NCBI GenBank assembly: GCA_033851545.1
Contig: JAWWOO010000041.1
Location: 111,743 to 175,742 of the forward strand
Reading direction: 5' to 3'
DNA: 64,000 nucleotides
Source of the DNA: JAWWOL01 sp033851545
GTDB lineage: Bacteria; Actinomycetota; Actinomycetes; JAWWOL01
The translations under genes were made by a program, and so were the position numbers. The notes under the pieces were generated by a model. It was not told the DNA's origin. It saw only the letters and a list, made by a program, of their open reading frames with translations, and searched no databases. Positions 1 through 8,000 of this stretch are shown here, piece after piece. Position 1 is the first letter of the stretch. Every line of letters begins with the position of its first letter.

Positions 1-530
1 CCGTCTGCCGTCGCGAGGCCCTGCTGGACGGCGGCGCAAAGGACACCGCAGGCCCGTCGATCGCTGCTTGTCCACGCCGAAGCATCGATGACCGACCGGT
101 CGATTCTCGTCCGGGTGGGGCCGCTGCCAGGGTGCTGATCCCTACTCGGCTGGTACGTCCGAGACGCGTGGACAACCACGCCGTCGGTGGCCACGATGCG
201 CGACCCCTCGGGCACGACAATGTGCACTCGCTCCGGGCTCATCCACCGCAATCCATGCGCCTGCGCTGCGGTGATGCCGCCAAGGGCAGCTCCGGCTGTC
301 TGCCCCAACACCGCGGCCCAACGCTGTTGGTCCACGCTGAGCGGCCCGGTGTGCAAGACGACGATTCGGTGGCCCTCGGTCCGCCACCGCCCCGCCTTGA
401 CCTGGTTGCGGATGTGGCCGCGGTCGATGCCGAGGGACGCGAGCTGTAGTCGAGTCGTGACGGAGTCTTGCGCCGTGATGAGGGCGGCGACGCGGCCGTC
501 GTACCGGAGTGCTGTCGCCGTCTTCATCAT
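1..530 (-). CDS. AbiEi-like antitoxin-domain protein (3' end cut by window edge)
   Basis: The frame opens at ATG 530 (a second ATG at 527) and stays open on the minus strand to base 1, giving about 176 residues with the C-terminus missing. It begins MMKTATALRYDGRV and contains GGITAAQAHGLRW and a later RIDRSVIDAS stretch. This pattern is typical of the many actinobacterial proteins annotated as type IV toxin-antitoxin AbiEi-family antitoxin domain proteins, which often end in a DUF559-like nuclease domain. No adjacent AbiEii toxin gene is visible upstream, and the downstream side lies outside the window. Function is unproven; the family call comes from sequence feel alone. No good ribosome binding site precedes the start. 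Confidence 0.6.
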   Translation of the reverse strand, partial: MMKTATALRYDGRVAALITAQDSVTTRLQLASLGIDRGHIRNQVKAGRWRTEGHRIVVLHTGPLSVDQQRWAAVLGQTAGAALGGITAAQAHGLRWMSPERVHIVVPEGSRIVATDGVVVHASRTYQPSRDQHPGSGPTRTRIDRSVIDASAWTSSDRRACGVLCAAVQQGLATAD

Positions 531-594
531 GCGAGGGTGCCGCAACGGCTGCGGTGCCGCCTGCCGTCGTCCACAGGCCATCGGTGATAGACGT

Positions 595-629
595 AGCGGG
601 CGCTGGACCGCCCGCCGTGCAGTACTGCA
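595..629. repeat. Degenerate copy of the TGCAGTACTGCA palindromic element
   Basis: A perfect 12-bp palindrome, TGCAGTACTGCA, lies at 618-629. Read on the minus strand it is followed by CGGCGGGCGGTCC and then AGCGCCCG. That order matches the element at 34535-34583 base for base over much of its length, but the second palindromic arm is missing. It sits about 20 bases after the stop codon of the lysE-type gene on the minus strand, so it may serve as a transcript end or be a decayed repeat. Confidence 0.5.
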
Positions 630-647
630 GGGAGGGCTGGGGGGAGG

Positions 648-1277
648 TTAGGGCTCGGTGGCTAGGCGGACGCCGAAGCCGATGAGTACGGCGCCGGTGG
701 CCCGGTCGAGGCGGCGACGCAGGCGGGGCACCCGCAGGGCCGCCACCACGCGCTCGGCAGCGCCGAGGAGCAGCGCGAAGTAGGCGGCGGTCTCGGCCAC
801 GAAGATCGCGCCGAAGAGCAGGGACACTGCGCCCACCGGCTTGCCGTGCGGCACGAACGCCGGCAGGAACGTCACGAAGAACACGCCGACCTTGGGGTTG
901 AGCAGGTCGGTGGTCAGCCCGGCCCCGTACCCCGTACCGAGCAGACCCTTGCGTCGCGGCTGGACCTCGCCGAGCTCGGAGAACTCGTTGGAAGCCCCTC
1001 GCGAGCGCAGCGCCTGGACGCCGAGGACGCACAGGTAGACGGCGCCGACGATGCGCAGGGCCAGGTAGGCGTCCGAGCTGGCGCGCAGCAGTGCCGCCAG
1101 CCCGATCGACGCCGCGATCGCCCAGACGGTGAGCCCGGTCAGGACGCCGGCCACGGTACGGGTCGCGGCCGCCTTGCCCGAGCGGAGCAGGCTGCGCAGC
1201 ACGACCAAGGTGTCCGGCCCCGGCAGCAGCACCACGAGAAACGCGGCGAACGAGAAAGTCAGCAGCGAGATCAGCAC
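648..1277 (-). CDS. LysE/RhtB family amino-acid exporter
   Basis: This 209-residue, strongly hydrophobic protein begins MLISLLTFSFAAFLVVLLPGP. The PGPDTL motif near residue 20 is the signature of LysE/RhtB translocators, and length and about six predicted membrane segments fit the family. Such proteins export amino acids or small amino-acid derivatives across the cytoplasmic membrane using the ion gradient; the substrate cannot be read from the sequence. The gene lies just downstream of kynureninase on the same strand with about 30 bases between them, so the two may be cotranscribed. That would fit export of a tryptophan-derived product, which is inference only. Confidence 0.85.
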   Translation of the reverse strand: MLISLLTFSFAAFLVVLLPGPDTLVVLRSLLRSGKAAATRTVAGVLTGLTVWAIAASIGLAALLRASSDAYLALRIVGAVYLCVLGVQALRSRGASNEFSELGEVQPRRKGLLGTGYGAGLTTDLLNPKVGVFFVTFLPAFVPHGKPVGAVSLLFGAIFVAETAAYFALLLGAAERVVAALRVPRLRRRLDRATGAVLIGFGVRLATEP

Positions 1278-1308
1278 CCCACCAGCATCCCCTATGGGGG
1301 CAAGCCGA

Positions 1309-2523
1309 TTACAGCGCCCCGGTCAGGTCGGCGAGCATCCGCAGCCCGGCGTGCACCTCGGCGAAGCTGGTCGACAGCGGGGAGAGCCCGATCCGGATCG
1401 CGTCCGGCTGGCGGTAGTCCGGCAGCACCCCGGCCGCCCACAAGGGCTCGAGCAGGGTACGGAACCCGGCCCGCCGTACGGTCACGTGACCGCCGCGCTG
1501 GTCGGCGGAGCGGGGCGACGCGACCTCGGCCCCGAGCGGCACCAGCCAGGCGTCGACGAGCTCCAGCGCGTACGAGGTCAGCTCGACCGACTTTGCCCTG
1601 ATGGCAGGCATTCCCGCCGCCTCGATAAGTTCGAGCGCCGCCCGCAACGGCAGCATCGCCAGGATCGGCGGCGTCCCGCTGAGCAGCGACCGGATGCCGG
1701 CAGCGGGTACGTAGCCGGGCCCCATCTCGAACGGGTCGCGACGGCCCATCCAGCCCCAGATCGGTTGCTGCACAGGCAATCCCGCGCGGACATAACCGAA
1801 GGCCGGAGCGCCCGGGCCCCCGTTGAGGTACTTGTACGAGCAGCCCACCGCGAGGTCGACGCCCCAGGCGTCCAGCGCCAGCGGCACCGAGCCGACCGAG
1901 TGGCTGAGGTCCCACATCGCCAGTGCCCCGCAGGAGTGCGCGATGGCGGTGATGGCAGCGGCGTCGGCGATGAAGCCGGACCGGTAGGCGACGTGGCTGA
2001 AGAGCACGAGTGCCGTCTGGTCACCGACGACCCGCGCGACCTGGTCGGGTGTCACGCCGAGAGCGGGGTCGGTCTCGACCCACACCAGCTCCAGCCCCCG
2101 CTCGGCGGCGATGCCCTCGAGCACGTACCGGTCGGTGGGGAAGTTGTCGGTGTCGAGGACGATCTGGCGACGGCCCGGCCGGGCGTCGACCCCGGCCCGG
2201 GCCAGCTTGTAGAGCATCACGGTCGTGGAGTCGGCGACCACGACCTGGCCGGCCGCGGCCCCCAGCGCCGCCGCGCCGAGCCGGTCACCGAGCTGCACCG
2301 GCCAGTCCAGCCAGCCCTCGTCCCAGCCGCGGATCAACCGGCCGGCCCACTGCTCCCGTACGAACGAGTCGATCAGCAGCGCCGTCGAGGCGAGCGGGCG
2401 GCCGAGCGAGTTGCCGTCGAGGTAGGCGATCAGCCCGGGGGAGTCGAGAAACTGCGCACGGTACGGGGCCAGCGGGTCGGCGGCATCCAGCGCAACGGCC
2501 CGGTCCCACCACGGATCGGGCAC
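1309..2523 (-). CDS. kynU: Kynureninase
   Basis: The 404-residue product is a fold-type I PLP enzyme that cleaves kynurenine or 3-hydroxykynurenine to anthranilate or 3-hydroxyanthranilate plus alanine. Family signatures are AYLDGNSLGRP near residues 33-43, DLSHSVG at 205-211 (PLP-contacting Asp and His) and SYKYLNGGPGAP at 229-240, where Lys231 should form the Schiff base. Length matches the family (about 400-420). No tryptophan dioxygenase or kynurenine formamidase is present in the window, so the rest of the pathway would have to be elsewhere. Its stop is followed closely by the LysE exporter, and its start nearly abuts the small membrane protein gene, suggesting one minus-strand transcription unit. 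Confidence 0.92.
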   Translation of the reverse strand: MPDPWWDRAVALDAADPLAPYRAQFLDSPGLIAYLDGNSLGRPLASTALLIDSFVREQWAGRLIRGWDEGWLDWPVQLGDRLGAAALGAAAGQVVVADSTTVMLYKLARAGVDARPGRRQIVLDTDNFPTDRYVLEGIAAERGLELVWVETDPALGVTPDQVARVVGDQTALVLFSHVAYRSGFIADAAAITAIAHSCGALAMWDLSHSVGSVPLALDAWGVDLAVGCSYKYLNGGPGAPAFGYVRAGLPVQQPIWGWMGRRDPFEMGPGYVPAAGIRSLLSGTPPILAMLPLRAALELIEAAGMPAIRAKSVELTSYALELVDAWLVPLGAEVASPRSADQRGGHVTVRRAGFRTLLEPLWAAGVLPDYRQPDAIRIGLSPLSTSFAEVHAGLRMLADLTGAL

Positions 2524-2526
2524 CGG

Positions 2527-2928
2527 TCAGGGCGTCGTGACGAGGGAGTAGGCGAAGACCATGCCGGTGGACGGCTGCTTGACCTGGATCGTCGCCGGCG
2601 CGTTCTTCTTGTCGGCGTTCACCGCGTAGATGATGCCGCCGCCCGGGTTCTTGCCGACCTGGATCACGCCGGTCAGCGAGCCCGCGCCGGCCGCCTTGTA
2701 GTGCTTGTGGTCGTAGTACATCTGCGGCGGCACCGCCGACCGCGCCCACGGCCACTGGCCGTACTCGTCGTGCGACTTCTTGGCGTAGCCGACCCCGACG
2801 AAGACGCCGGCGATGATCAGCCCGACCAGGATGAACGCCACCAGCTGCCAGGGTCTGAGCTCCTTGGTCGGCGCCGGCCTGGCCGAGCCCGGCTTGCCGG
2901 CGGGCTTGCGTGCTTTCGGTGCAGCCAT
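2527..2928 (-). CDS. Small single-pass membrane protein of unknown function
   Basis: The 133-residue protein has a basic Lys/Pro/Ala-rich N-terminus, one membrane segment (about residues 28-48, WQLVAFILVGLIIAGVFVGV) and an extracytoplasmic domain of about 85 residues with a Gly/Lys-rich middle. No family is recognised. The layout resembles short actinobacterial anchored proteins of the cell surface. It stands 3 bases upstream of kynU on the same strand, so cotranscription is likely, but this does not define its role. Confidence 0.7.
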   Translation of the reverse strand: MAAPKARKPAGKPGSARPAPTKELRPWQLVAFILVGLIIAGVFVGVGYAKKSHDEYGQWPWARSAVPPQMYYDHKHYKAAGAGSLTGVIQVGKNPGGGIIYAVNADKKNAPATIQVKQPSTGMVFAYSLVTTP

Positions 2929-2965
2929 GCAGGCATTGTGCCGGATCGACCGCGGGGGCGTGCGG

Positions 2966-3868
2966 CTACGGCTCAGCCAGCAGACCGAGCAGCTCCTCGA
3001 CGGCGGGCACCACGTAGTAGGCGCCGGTCAGCGGCGTCGTGAACCGGGTCAGCGCGTCCCGCACCCCGTCGCCCACCCCGGCCATCCGGCGCAGCATCTC
3101 GGCCAGCCGGAACTGCTCCTGGCTGAACCCGACGAACAGCGTCCCGTGCTCGGTCACGCCGCCGTACGCGGTGTTCCGGCGGAAGATCGGGAGCTCGACG
3201 CCGTCGCGCTCGAGCGTCGTGCGGGACACGTGCGAGGTCGGGGGCATGACCGACTCGTCGAGCTCGATGCTGTCGGGCTTGGACCGGCCGATGATGCGCT
3301 CCTGCGCCTCGACGGGCAGCTGCATGAACGCCTCGGACTGGTGCTTCCACTGCTGGACCAGGACGACGCTGCTCCCGGCGCCGGGTCCGGAGGGTACGAC
3401 GGCGACGTCGTATGCCTCGAGCTGTGACGGGTTCTCGGTGCCGTCGATGAAGCCGGTCAGGTCACGGTCGTGCTGGTAGAGCCAGCCGCCCAGCTCCATC
3501 GCGACGAACGCCCACCGTTTGACCAACGTCAGGGCTGCGACGCCGGCGTCGAACACCGCGTCGCGGGCGCCCCCGGAGATCCACAGCCACGCGTCGTGCT
3601 GCGTCGCGGGCATCCGGTAGCCCTGTGCGCCGACGATGTCCTCGTCGAAGTCGGCTGCGTCGGCCGGGGCGTTGCCGGAGAGCTCTGCCCACAGTGACGG
3701 CCGGACGCCGACCACGACGTTGACTCCGTGAATGCTGGTCTCGGGGCCGGCCAGCTCCGCCAGGCCGCGGGCCAGCATGGACAGGTCGGTGCCGGGCACC
3801 AGGTCGAGCTCGACGTAGAAGTGCTCGACCGTGCCCAGCGCGAAGATGCCCAATTGCGCTGTCGCCAC
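2966..3868 (-). CDS. Dyp-type heme peroxidase
   Basis: The 300-residue product belongs to the dye-decolorizing peroxidases, heme enzymes that reduce H2O2 while oxidising varied substrates. It carries the signature GFIDGTENP at 139-147 (distal Asp142), a likely proximal heme ligand His213 in PPTSHVSRT, and an Arg in FRRNTAYGG near 230. There is no twin-arginine signal, so it should be cytoplasmic, like the YfeX/DypB groups. No encapsulin gene is adjacent, so encapsulation is not indicated here. It shares its strand with the kynU group but starts a separate small block, and is divergent from the DinB-like gene at 3895. Confidence 0.93.
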   Translation of the reverse strand: MATAQLGIFALGTVEHFYVELDLVPGTDLSMLARGLAELAGPETSIHGVNVVVGVRPSLWAELSGNAPADAADFDEDIVGAQGYRMPATQHDAWLWISGGARDAVFDAGVAALTLVKRWAFVAMELGGWLYQHDRDLTGFIDGTENPSQLEAYDVAVVPSGPGAGSSVVLVQQWKHQSEAFMQLPVEAQERIIGRSKPDSIELDESVMPPTSHVSRTTLERDGVELPIFRRNTAYGGVTEHGTLFVGFSQEQFRLAEMLRRMAGVGDGVRDALTRFTTPLTGAYYVVPAVEELLGLLAEP

Positions 3869-3894
3869 GTGAGGGAGTCTGCCAGGGTAGGCGG

Positions 3895-4395
3895 ATGCGA
3901 AGCGACACCCCCCAGGTCTGGGATGAGCGGGGCACTCTCACGGCGATGCTCGACTACGTGCGGGAGACCGTACGGGCGAAGTGTGAGGGGTTGTCCGAGG
4001 CCGACGGCCGGTCGACGCCGCTGCCGACCTCACCGCTGATGTCGATCTCCGGGCTGGTCAGCCACGTGCGCTGGGTGGAGTACTTCTGGTTCCAGGTGCG
4101 CTTCCTCGGCGAGGAGGACCTCGGGCCGTGGACCGACGAGGACCCGGACCGCGAGATGCACTTCGCCCTGGACACCCCGATCGGCGACCTGCTCGACGCC
4201 TACGACGCGCAGTCGGAGCGGTACCGCGCGCTCGTCGCGGAGACCGACCTCGACGCGCGCAGCGTGGGGACCATCAGCACCGGCGAACACGTCACGATGC
4301 GCTGGATCATCCTTCACCTGATCGAGGAGATCGCCCGGCACAACGGCCACATCGACCTGCTGCGCGAGATGGCGGACGGGGTCACCGGCGACTGA
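3895..4395 (+). CDS. DinB/DUF664 family protein
   Basis: This 166-residue protein has the four-helix-bundle pattern of the DinB/YfiT superfamily. The three-histidine metal site is visible: a His in GLVSHVRWVEYFWF near residue 60 and two in EEIARHNGHIDLLRE near residue 150. Actinobacterial relatives are thiol-dependent (mycothiol) transferases or uncharacterised DUF664 proteins, so a mycothiol-S-transferase-like role is possible but not shown. It starts 26 bases from the divergent DyP gene and is followed after 27 bases by the amidohydrolase gene. Confidence 0.85.
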   Translation: MRSDTPQVWDERGTLTAMLDYVRETVRAKCEGLSEADGRSTPLPTSPLMSISGLVSHVRWVEYFWFQVRFLGEEDLGPWTDEDPDREMHFALDTPIGDLLDAYDAQSERYRALVAETDLDARSVGTISTGEHVTMRWIILHLIEEIARHNGHIDLLREMADGVTGD

Positions 4396-4422
4396 CCCGG
4401 CCGGGACAGGGATCATGGGCAG

Positions 4423-5682
4423 GTGCTCACCGTCCACACGGCTGATGTCGTGCTCCCCATGGTCAGCGAGCCGGTCCCCGACGGCGCGGTCCTCGTCGAC
4501 GGCGCCTCCATCGCGGCCATCGGCCCCCGTACGGAGATCGTCGCGGCCTACCGGGACGCCCGGCGCCGCGAGCATCGCGGTGTCCTGACTCCCGGCCTGG
4601 TCAACGCCCACGCCCACCTCCAGTACACCGACTTCAACGACCTCGCCTCCACCGGCAAACCGTTCCCGGAGTGGATCGCGATGGTTGCCGCGCGGCGTTC
4701 GACGTTCGACGACGCCGCCTGGCAGTCGAGTACGCGCAGGGGCATCCACCTCGCCCTGAGCAGCGGTACGACGGCCGTGGCGGACATCGTGACCGACCCG
4801 GCGGTGCTGCCAACCCTCGCCCGCAGCGGCCTCGCCGGGACGGCCTACCTGGAGGCGTTGTTCCTCGACTCGGCGGCCTGGGCGGAGCGGGGAAGTGCCT
4901 TCGCCGACCTGCTGGTCCATCCGGGCGGACCCAACGCCGTGGGGGTCTCGCCGCACACGCTCTACACGCTCGGCACCAGCGTCTTCGCCGACCTGCTGGC
5001 GTTGGCCCGATCCCGCGGCCTGCGGACGCACACCCACCTCGCCGAGTCGATGGCCGAGTCGGAGTACGTGCTCACCGGCACCGGGCCGTTCGCCGACTTC
5101 GCCGCCCAGTTCGCGATGGACTTCGAGCTCATCGGCGCCGGCGCGGGGGTCTCGCCGGCCCAGCACCTGGCCGACCTGGGCGGCCTCGGTCCGGACGTCC
5201 ACGTGGCGCACGGCGTACACCTCGATGCCGCGGATCGCCTGCTGCTGCGGCAATCCGGCACCTACGTCGCGCTGTGCGTACGCTCCAACGAGATTCTGAA
5301 AGCCGGCCAGCCGCCGGTCGCCGACTACCTGCGCGAGGGCAACCCGTTCGGCATCGGTACCGACTCGCTGGCCAGCTCGCCGAGTCTCGACCTGCTCGAG
5401 GAGGCGGCAGCGACCCGGGCGGTGGCGCGCTCTCAGGGCTACCTGGCCGACGACCTCGACCGGCGCATCATCGAGGCGGCGACGCTTGGCGGCGCGGGGG
5501 CGATGGGTCTGGCCGACGCCGGGCGCCTCGCCGTCGGCGTCCGGGCCGACTTCGCGGTCTTCGACGTGCCAACGGCAGGGGACCCGTACACCGCCTTGCT
5601 CGACCACGGCGCCGGCTCCTGCACGGCGACCGTCCTGGGCGGCCGCCTCGTCCACCGCTCGGCACTCGAGGAGCCGGCGTGA
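4423..5682 (+). CDS. Amidohydrolase, possible aminodeoxyfutalosine deaminase-like
   Basis: The 419-residue protein is a metal-dependent amidohydrolase of the TrzN/SsnA/adenosine-deaminase-like group. Metal and catalytic residues are visible in GLVNAHAHLQY (residues ~63-73), THLAES (~203-208), AHGVHL (~266) and GTDSLASS (~313). The GTG start gives a normal N-terminal composite domain. It overlaps the menG start by 4 bases, so the two are translationally coupled. In the futalosine route to menaquinone, a related enzyme deaminates aminodeoxyfutalosine; the coupling to menG makes that role plausible, but specificity is inference. Alternatives are other adenosine or guanine-type deaminases or chlorohydrolase-like enzymes. 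Confidence 0.8.
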   Translation: MLTVHTADVVLPMVSEPVPDGAVLVDGASIAAIGPRTEIVAAYRDARRREHRGVLTPGLVNAHAHLQYTDFNDLASTGKPFPEWIAMVAARRSTFDDAAWQSSTRRGIHLALSSGTTAVADIVTDPAVLPTLARSGLAGTAYLEALFLDSAAWAERGSAFADLLVHPGGPNAVGVSPHTLYTLGTSVFADLLALARSRGLRTHTHLAESMAESEYVLTGTGPFADFAAQFAMDFELIGAGAGVSPAQHLADLGGLGPDVHVAHGVHLDAADRLLLRQSGTYVALCVRSNEILKAGQPPVADYLREGNPFGIGTDSLASSPSLDLLEEAAATRAVARSQGYLADDLDRRIIEAATLGGAGAMGLADAGRLAVGVRADFAVFDVPTAGDPYTALLDHGAGSCTATVLGGRLVHRSALEEPA

Positions 5683-6368
5683 CCCGCGCCGACCTGGAGA
5701 AGACGCCGCGGCAGGTGGCGTCGATGTTCGACGAGGTCGCCGCCCGCTACGACCTGACCAACGACGTGCTGTCCCTGGGCCAGGACCGGCGGTGGCGCAA
5801 GCTCGTCGTCGACGCCGTCGGGGCAGGACCCGGTGAGCTGGTGCTCGACCTCGCAGCCGGTACGGGGACTTCGACCGCGGCGTTCGCCGAGCGCGGGGCG
5901 TCCGTGGTGGCCTGTGACTTCTCCCTCGGGATGCTTCAGGTCGGGCGCCGCCGCCGGCCGTCGATGCCGTTCGTCGCCGGGGATGCCCTGCGGCTGCCGT
6001 TCGCCGATGACAGCTTCGACGCGGTGTCGATCTCGTTCGGGCTGCGCAACGTCAACGACGTGGACCTAGCGCTGGCCGAGCTGCACCGGGTGACCAAGCC
6101 GGGCGGGCGCCTCGTCGTGTGCGAGTTCAGCCACCCGACATGGGCGCCGTTCCGGACCGTCTACGTCGAGTACCTGATGCGGGCGCTGCCGGCGGTCGCG
6201 CGGGCGGTCAGCAGCAACCCGGACGCCTACGTCTACCTCGCCGAGTCCATCCGGGCGTGGCCGGACCAGCCGGCACTGGCCGTACGGCTGCAGCAGGCCG
6301 GCTGGTCCAAGGTGGCGTGGCGCAACCTCAGCGGCGGCATCGTCGCCCTGCACCGCGGGACCGCCTGA
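5679..6368 (+). CDS. menG: Demethylmenaquinone C-methyltransferase
   Basis: The product (229 residues) is the UbiE/MenG SAM-dependent methyltransferase that converts demethylmenaquinone to menaquinone at the membrane surface. It shows FDEVAARYDLTNDVLSLGQD near residues 18-37 (UbiE signature), the SAM-binding LDLAAGTGTST at 57-67, and FGLRNVNDVDLAL in the middle. The GTG start at 5679 overlaps the upstream stop. The neighbouring menaquinone-reductase-like flavoprotein, nuo operon and polyprenyl synthase support a quinone role. A palindrome follows the stop by about 15 bases. Confidence 0.93.
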   Translation: MTRADLEKTPRQVASMFDEVAARYDLTNDVLSLGQDRRWRKLVVDAVGAGPGELVLDLAAGTGTSTAAFAERGASVVACDFSLGMLQVGRRRRPSMPFVAGDALRLPFADDSFDAVSISFGLRNVNDVDLALAELHRVTKPGGRLVVCEFSHPTWAPFRTVYVEYLMRALPAVARAVSSNPDAYVYLAESIRAWPDQPALAVRLQQAGWSKVAWRNLSGGIVALHRGTA

Positions 6369-6382
6369 CCCGTGGCCCACCG

Positions 6383-6430
6383 GTTCGTGGAACATCCTTT
6401 GCGCTTGGGGGCAAAAGATGTTCCACGAAC
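6383..6430. terminator. 48-bp palindrome after menG (family A, copy 1)
   Basis: Arms GTTCGTGGAACATC (6383-6396) and GATGTTCCACGAAC (6417-6430) are perfect inverted repeats around a 20-base spacer, in which TTTGC/GCAAA extends the stem. It lies 15 bases after the menG stop. No T-run follows. A second copy with the same length and layout is at 49385-49432. Terminator or repetitive palindromic element are both possible. Confidence 0.6.
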
Positions 6431-6518
6431 GAGGGTCGAGCTGGCCGGAGGCCTCCTCGACAGTGAACGCGAGATCCCTCAGCGCAGCGGCCGGGTGGTG
6501 AGGTGCTGGGCCCTGGTC

Positions 6519-6525
6519 TTAGACT
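6519..6525 (+). promoter_or_regulatory. Possible -10 box for the menaquinone-reductase gene
   Basis: TTAGACT resembles an actinobacterial -10 hexamer (TAGACT). No convincing -35 box is visible. It would place a transcript start near 6532, just before the Rex-like operator. Confidence 0.3.
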
Positions 6526-6541
6526 TCCTGCCGGGCCTGGC

Positions 6542-6559
6542 TCGTGAAGCCGTTCACAA
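6542..6559. promoter_or_regulatory. Rex-type redox operator upstream of the menaquinone reductase gene
   Basis: TCGTGAAGCCGTTCACAA matches the Rex consensus TTGTGAAnnnnTTCACAA at 13 of 14 defined positions. Rex is the NADH/NAD+-sensing repressor of respiratory genes. The site lies 28 bases before the GTG start at 6587 and just downstream of a TAGACT -10-like box, where a bound repressor could block transcription. Confidence 0.65.
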
Positions 6560-6586
6560 GGCCCGCCGAGGGAGAACAGGACCGCC

Positions 6587-7870
6587 GTGACCGCAGGATC
6601 CCCGTACGAGGTCCAGGATGCCGACGTCATCGTCGTCGGTGCCGGGCCTGGTGGCTCCGCCGCCGCCTACCACCTGGCGCAGGCCGGCCTCGACGTCGCG
6701 TTGCTCGAGAAGACGACGTTCCCCCGGGAGAAGGTCTGCGGCGATGGGCTCACCCCGCGGGCGGTCAAGGCGCTGGTCGGCATGGGCGTCGACGTCAGCG
6801 AGGACGCCGGCTGGCTGCACAACAAGGGGCTGCGGATCTACGGCGGCGGGATGCGCCTGGAGTTGCCCTGGCCGGAGCTCGGCGACTACCCGGGGTACGG
6901 GCTGGTCCGGCCGCGGCAGGACTTCGACGACATCCTGGCTCGCCAGGCGGTCAAGGCGGGCGCCCGGCTGATCGAGCGGACCAACGTCACAGGTCCCGTG
7001 CAGGACGACTCCGGTCGGGTCGTCGGCGTCATCGCCCGGAACACGGAGACGAAGCAGGAGCTGACCTACCGTGCGCCGATCGTCATCGCCGCCGACGGGG
7101 TGTCTGCCCGCTTCGCGCTGACCCTCGGCCTGCACAAGCGGGACGACCGGCCGATGGGGGTCGCCTACCGCCGCTACTACACCAGCCCGCGCCACGACGA
7201 CGACTGGCTGGAGTCCTGGCTGGAGCTGTGGGACGGCACGCCTGGCGAGAGCCGGCTGCTGCCCGGCTACGGCTGGATCTTCGGCATGGGCGACGGCACG
7301 TCCAACGTCGGCCTCGGCGTGCTGAACACCAGTGCCGCGTTCGGCAACGTCGACTATCGAGACCTGCTCCGTCGATGGCTGGCCAACATGCCCGGCGAGT
7401 GGGGCTACCAGGAGGACAACGCGACCGGCCCGATCCGCGGCGCCGCCCTGCCGATGGGCTTCAACCGGGTGCCGGCCTACACCCAGGGCGTCCTGCTGGT
7501 CGGTGACTCGGCGGGCACCGTCAACCCGATGAACGGCGAGGGGATCCCGTACGCGATGGAGTCCGGCGAGATGGCGGCCCGCGCGGCGATCCAGGCACTC
7601 GCCCGCAGCGGCGCCGCGCGCGAGCGTGCGCTCGAGGCCTACCCGTCCGCGCTCAGGGCGGAGTACGGCGGCTACTTCACCGTCGGCAACCTGTTCGTGA
7701 AGCTGATCGGCAACCCGTCGATCATGAAGCTGGTCACCCGCCATGGCCTGCCGCACCCGACCCTGATGCGGTTCGCCCTCAAGCTGCTGGCCAACCTGAC
7801 GGACACCCGCGGCGGGGACGCGATGGACCGGACGATCAACCTGATGACCAGGATTGCGCCGGCCGCGTGA
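6587..7870 (+). CDS. Geranylgeranyl reductase family flavoprotein (menaquinone reductase MenJ-like)
   Basis: The 427-residue FAD-dependent oxidoreductase has the dinucleotide-binding VIVVGAGPGGSAAAYHLAQ near residues 14-32, an FPREKVCGDGLTPRAV motif typical of geranylgeranyl reductases (~46-61), and the FAD motif VLLVGDSAGTVNPMNGEGI near 304-322. Family members saturate isoprenoid chains; in mycobacteria MenJ reduces one isoprene unit of menaquinone-9. Position between menG and nuoA, with a polyprenyl synthase at the far end of nuo, supports a menaquinone-tail function, although reduction of other prenyl lipids cannot be excluded. The GTG start at 6587 follows GGGAGAACAGGACC. Confidence 0.82.
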   Translation: MTAGSPYEVQDADVIVVGAGPGGSAAAYHLAQAGLDVALLEKTTFPREKVCGDGLTPRAVKALVGMGVDVSEDAGWLHNKGLRIYGGGMRLELPWPELGDYPGYGLVRPRQDFDDILARQAVKAGARLIERTNVTGPVQDDSGRVVGVIARNTETKQELTYRAPIVIAADGVSARFALTLGLHKRDDRPMGVAYRRYYTSPRHDDDWLESWLELWDGTPGESRLLPGYGWIFGMGDGTSNVGLGVLNTSAAFGNVDYRDLLRRWLANMPGEWGYQEDNATGPIRGAALPMGFNRVPAYTQGVLLVGDSAGTVNPMNGEGIPYAMESGEMAARAAIQALARSGAARERALEAYPSALRAEYGGYFTVGNLFVKLIGNPSIMKLVTRHGLPHPTLMRFALKLLANLTDTRGGDAMDRTINLMTRIAPAA

Positions 7871-8000
7871 GGACTCCCAGGACTTCCTGTGCAGACCCGT
7901 ACGCCCCCGCGCGGAGCCGTTCTCACCGTCTGCCTAGACTGATGCGCCGGGCGAGAATCACGCCGCCCGTGCCCGTCCCGCGACCGGAAGGAGATGCCCG

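Noticed and set aside
1129..3042. Plus-strand open frame of 637 codons across kynU and neighbours
   Set aside because: Shadow of kynureninase and the small membrane protein; no domain or membrane pattern of its own.
7935..7940. TAGACT as a strong promoter for nuoA
   Set aside because: No -35 partner at 16-19 bases; kept only as a weak possibility.
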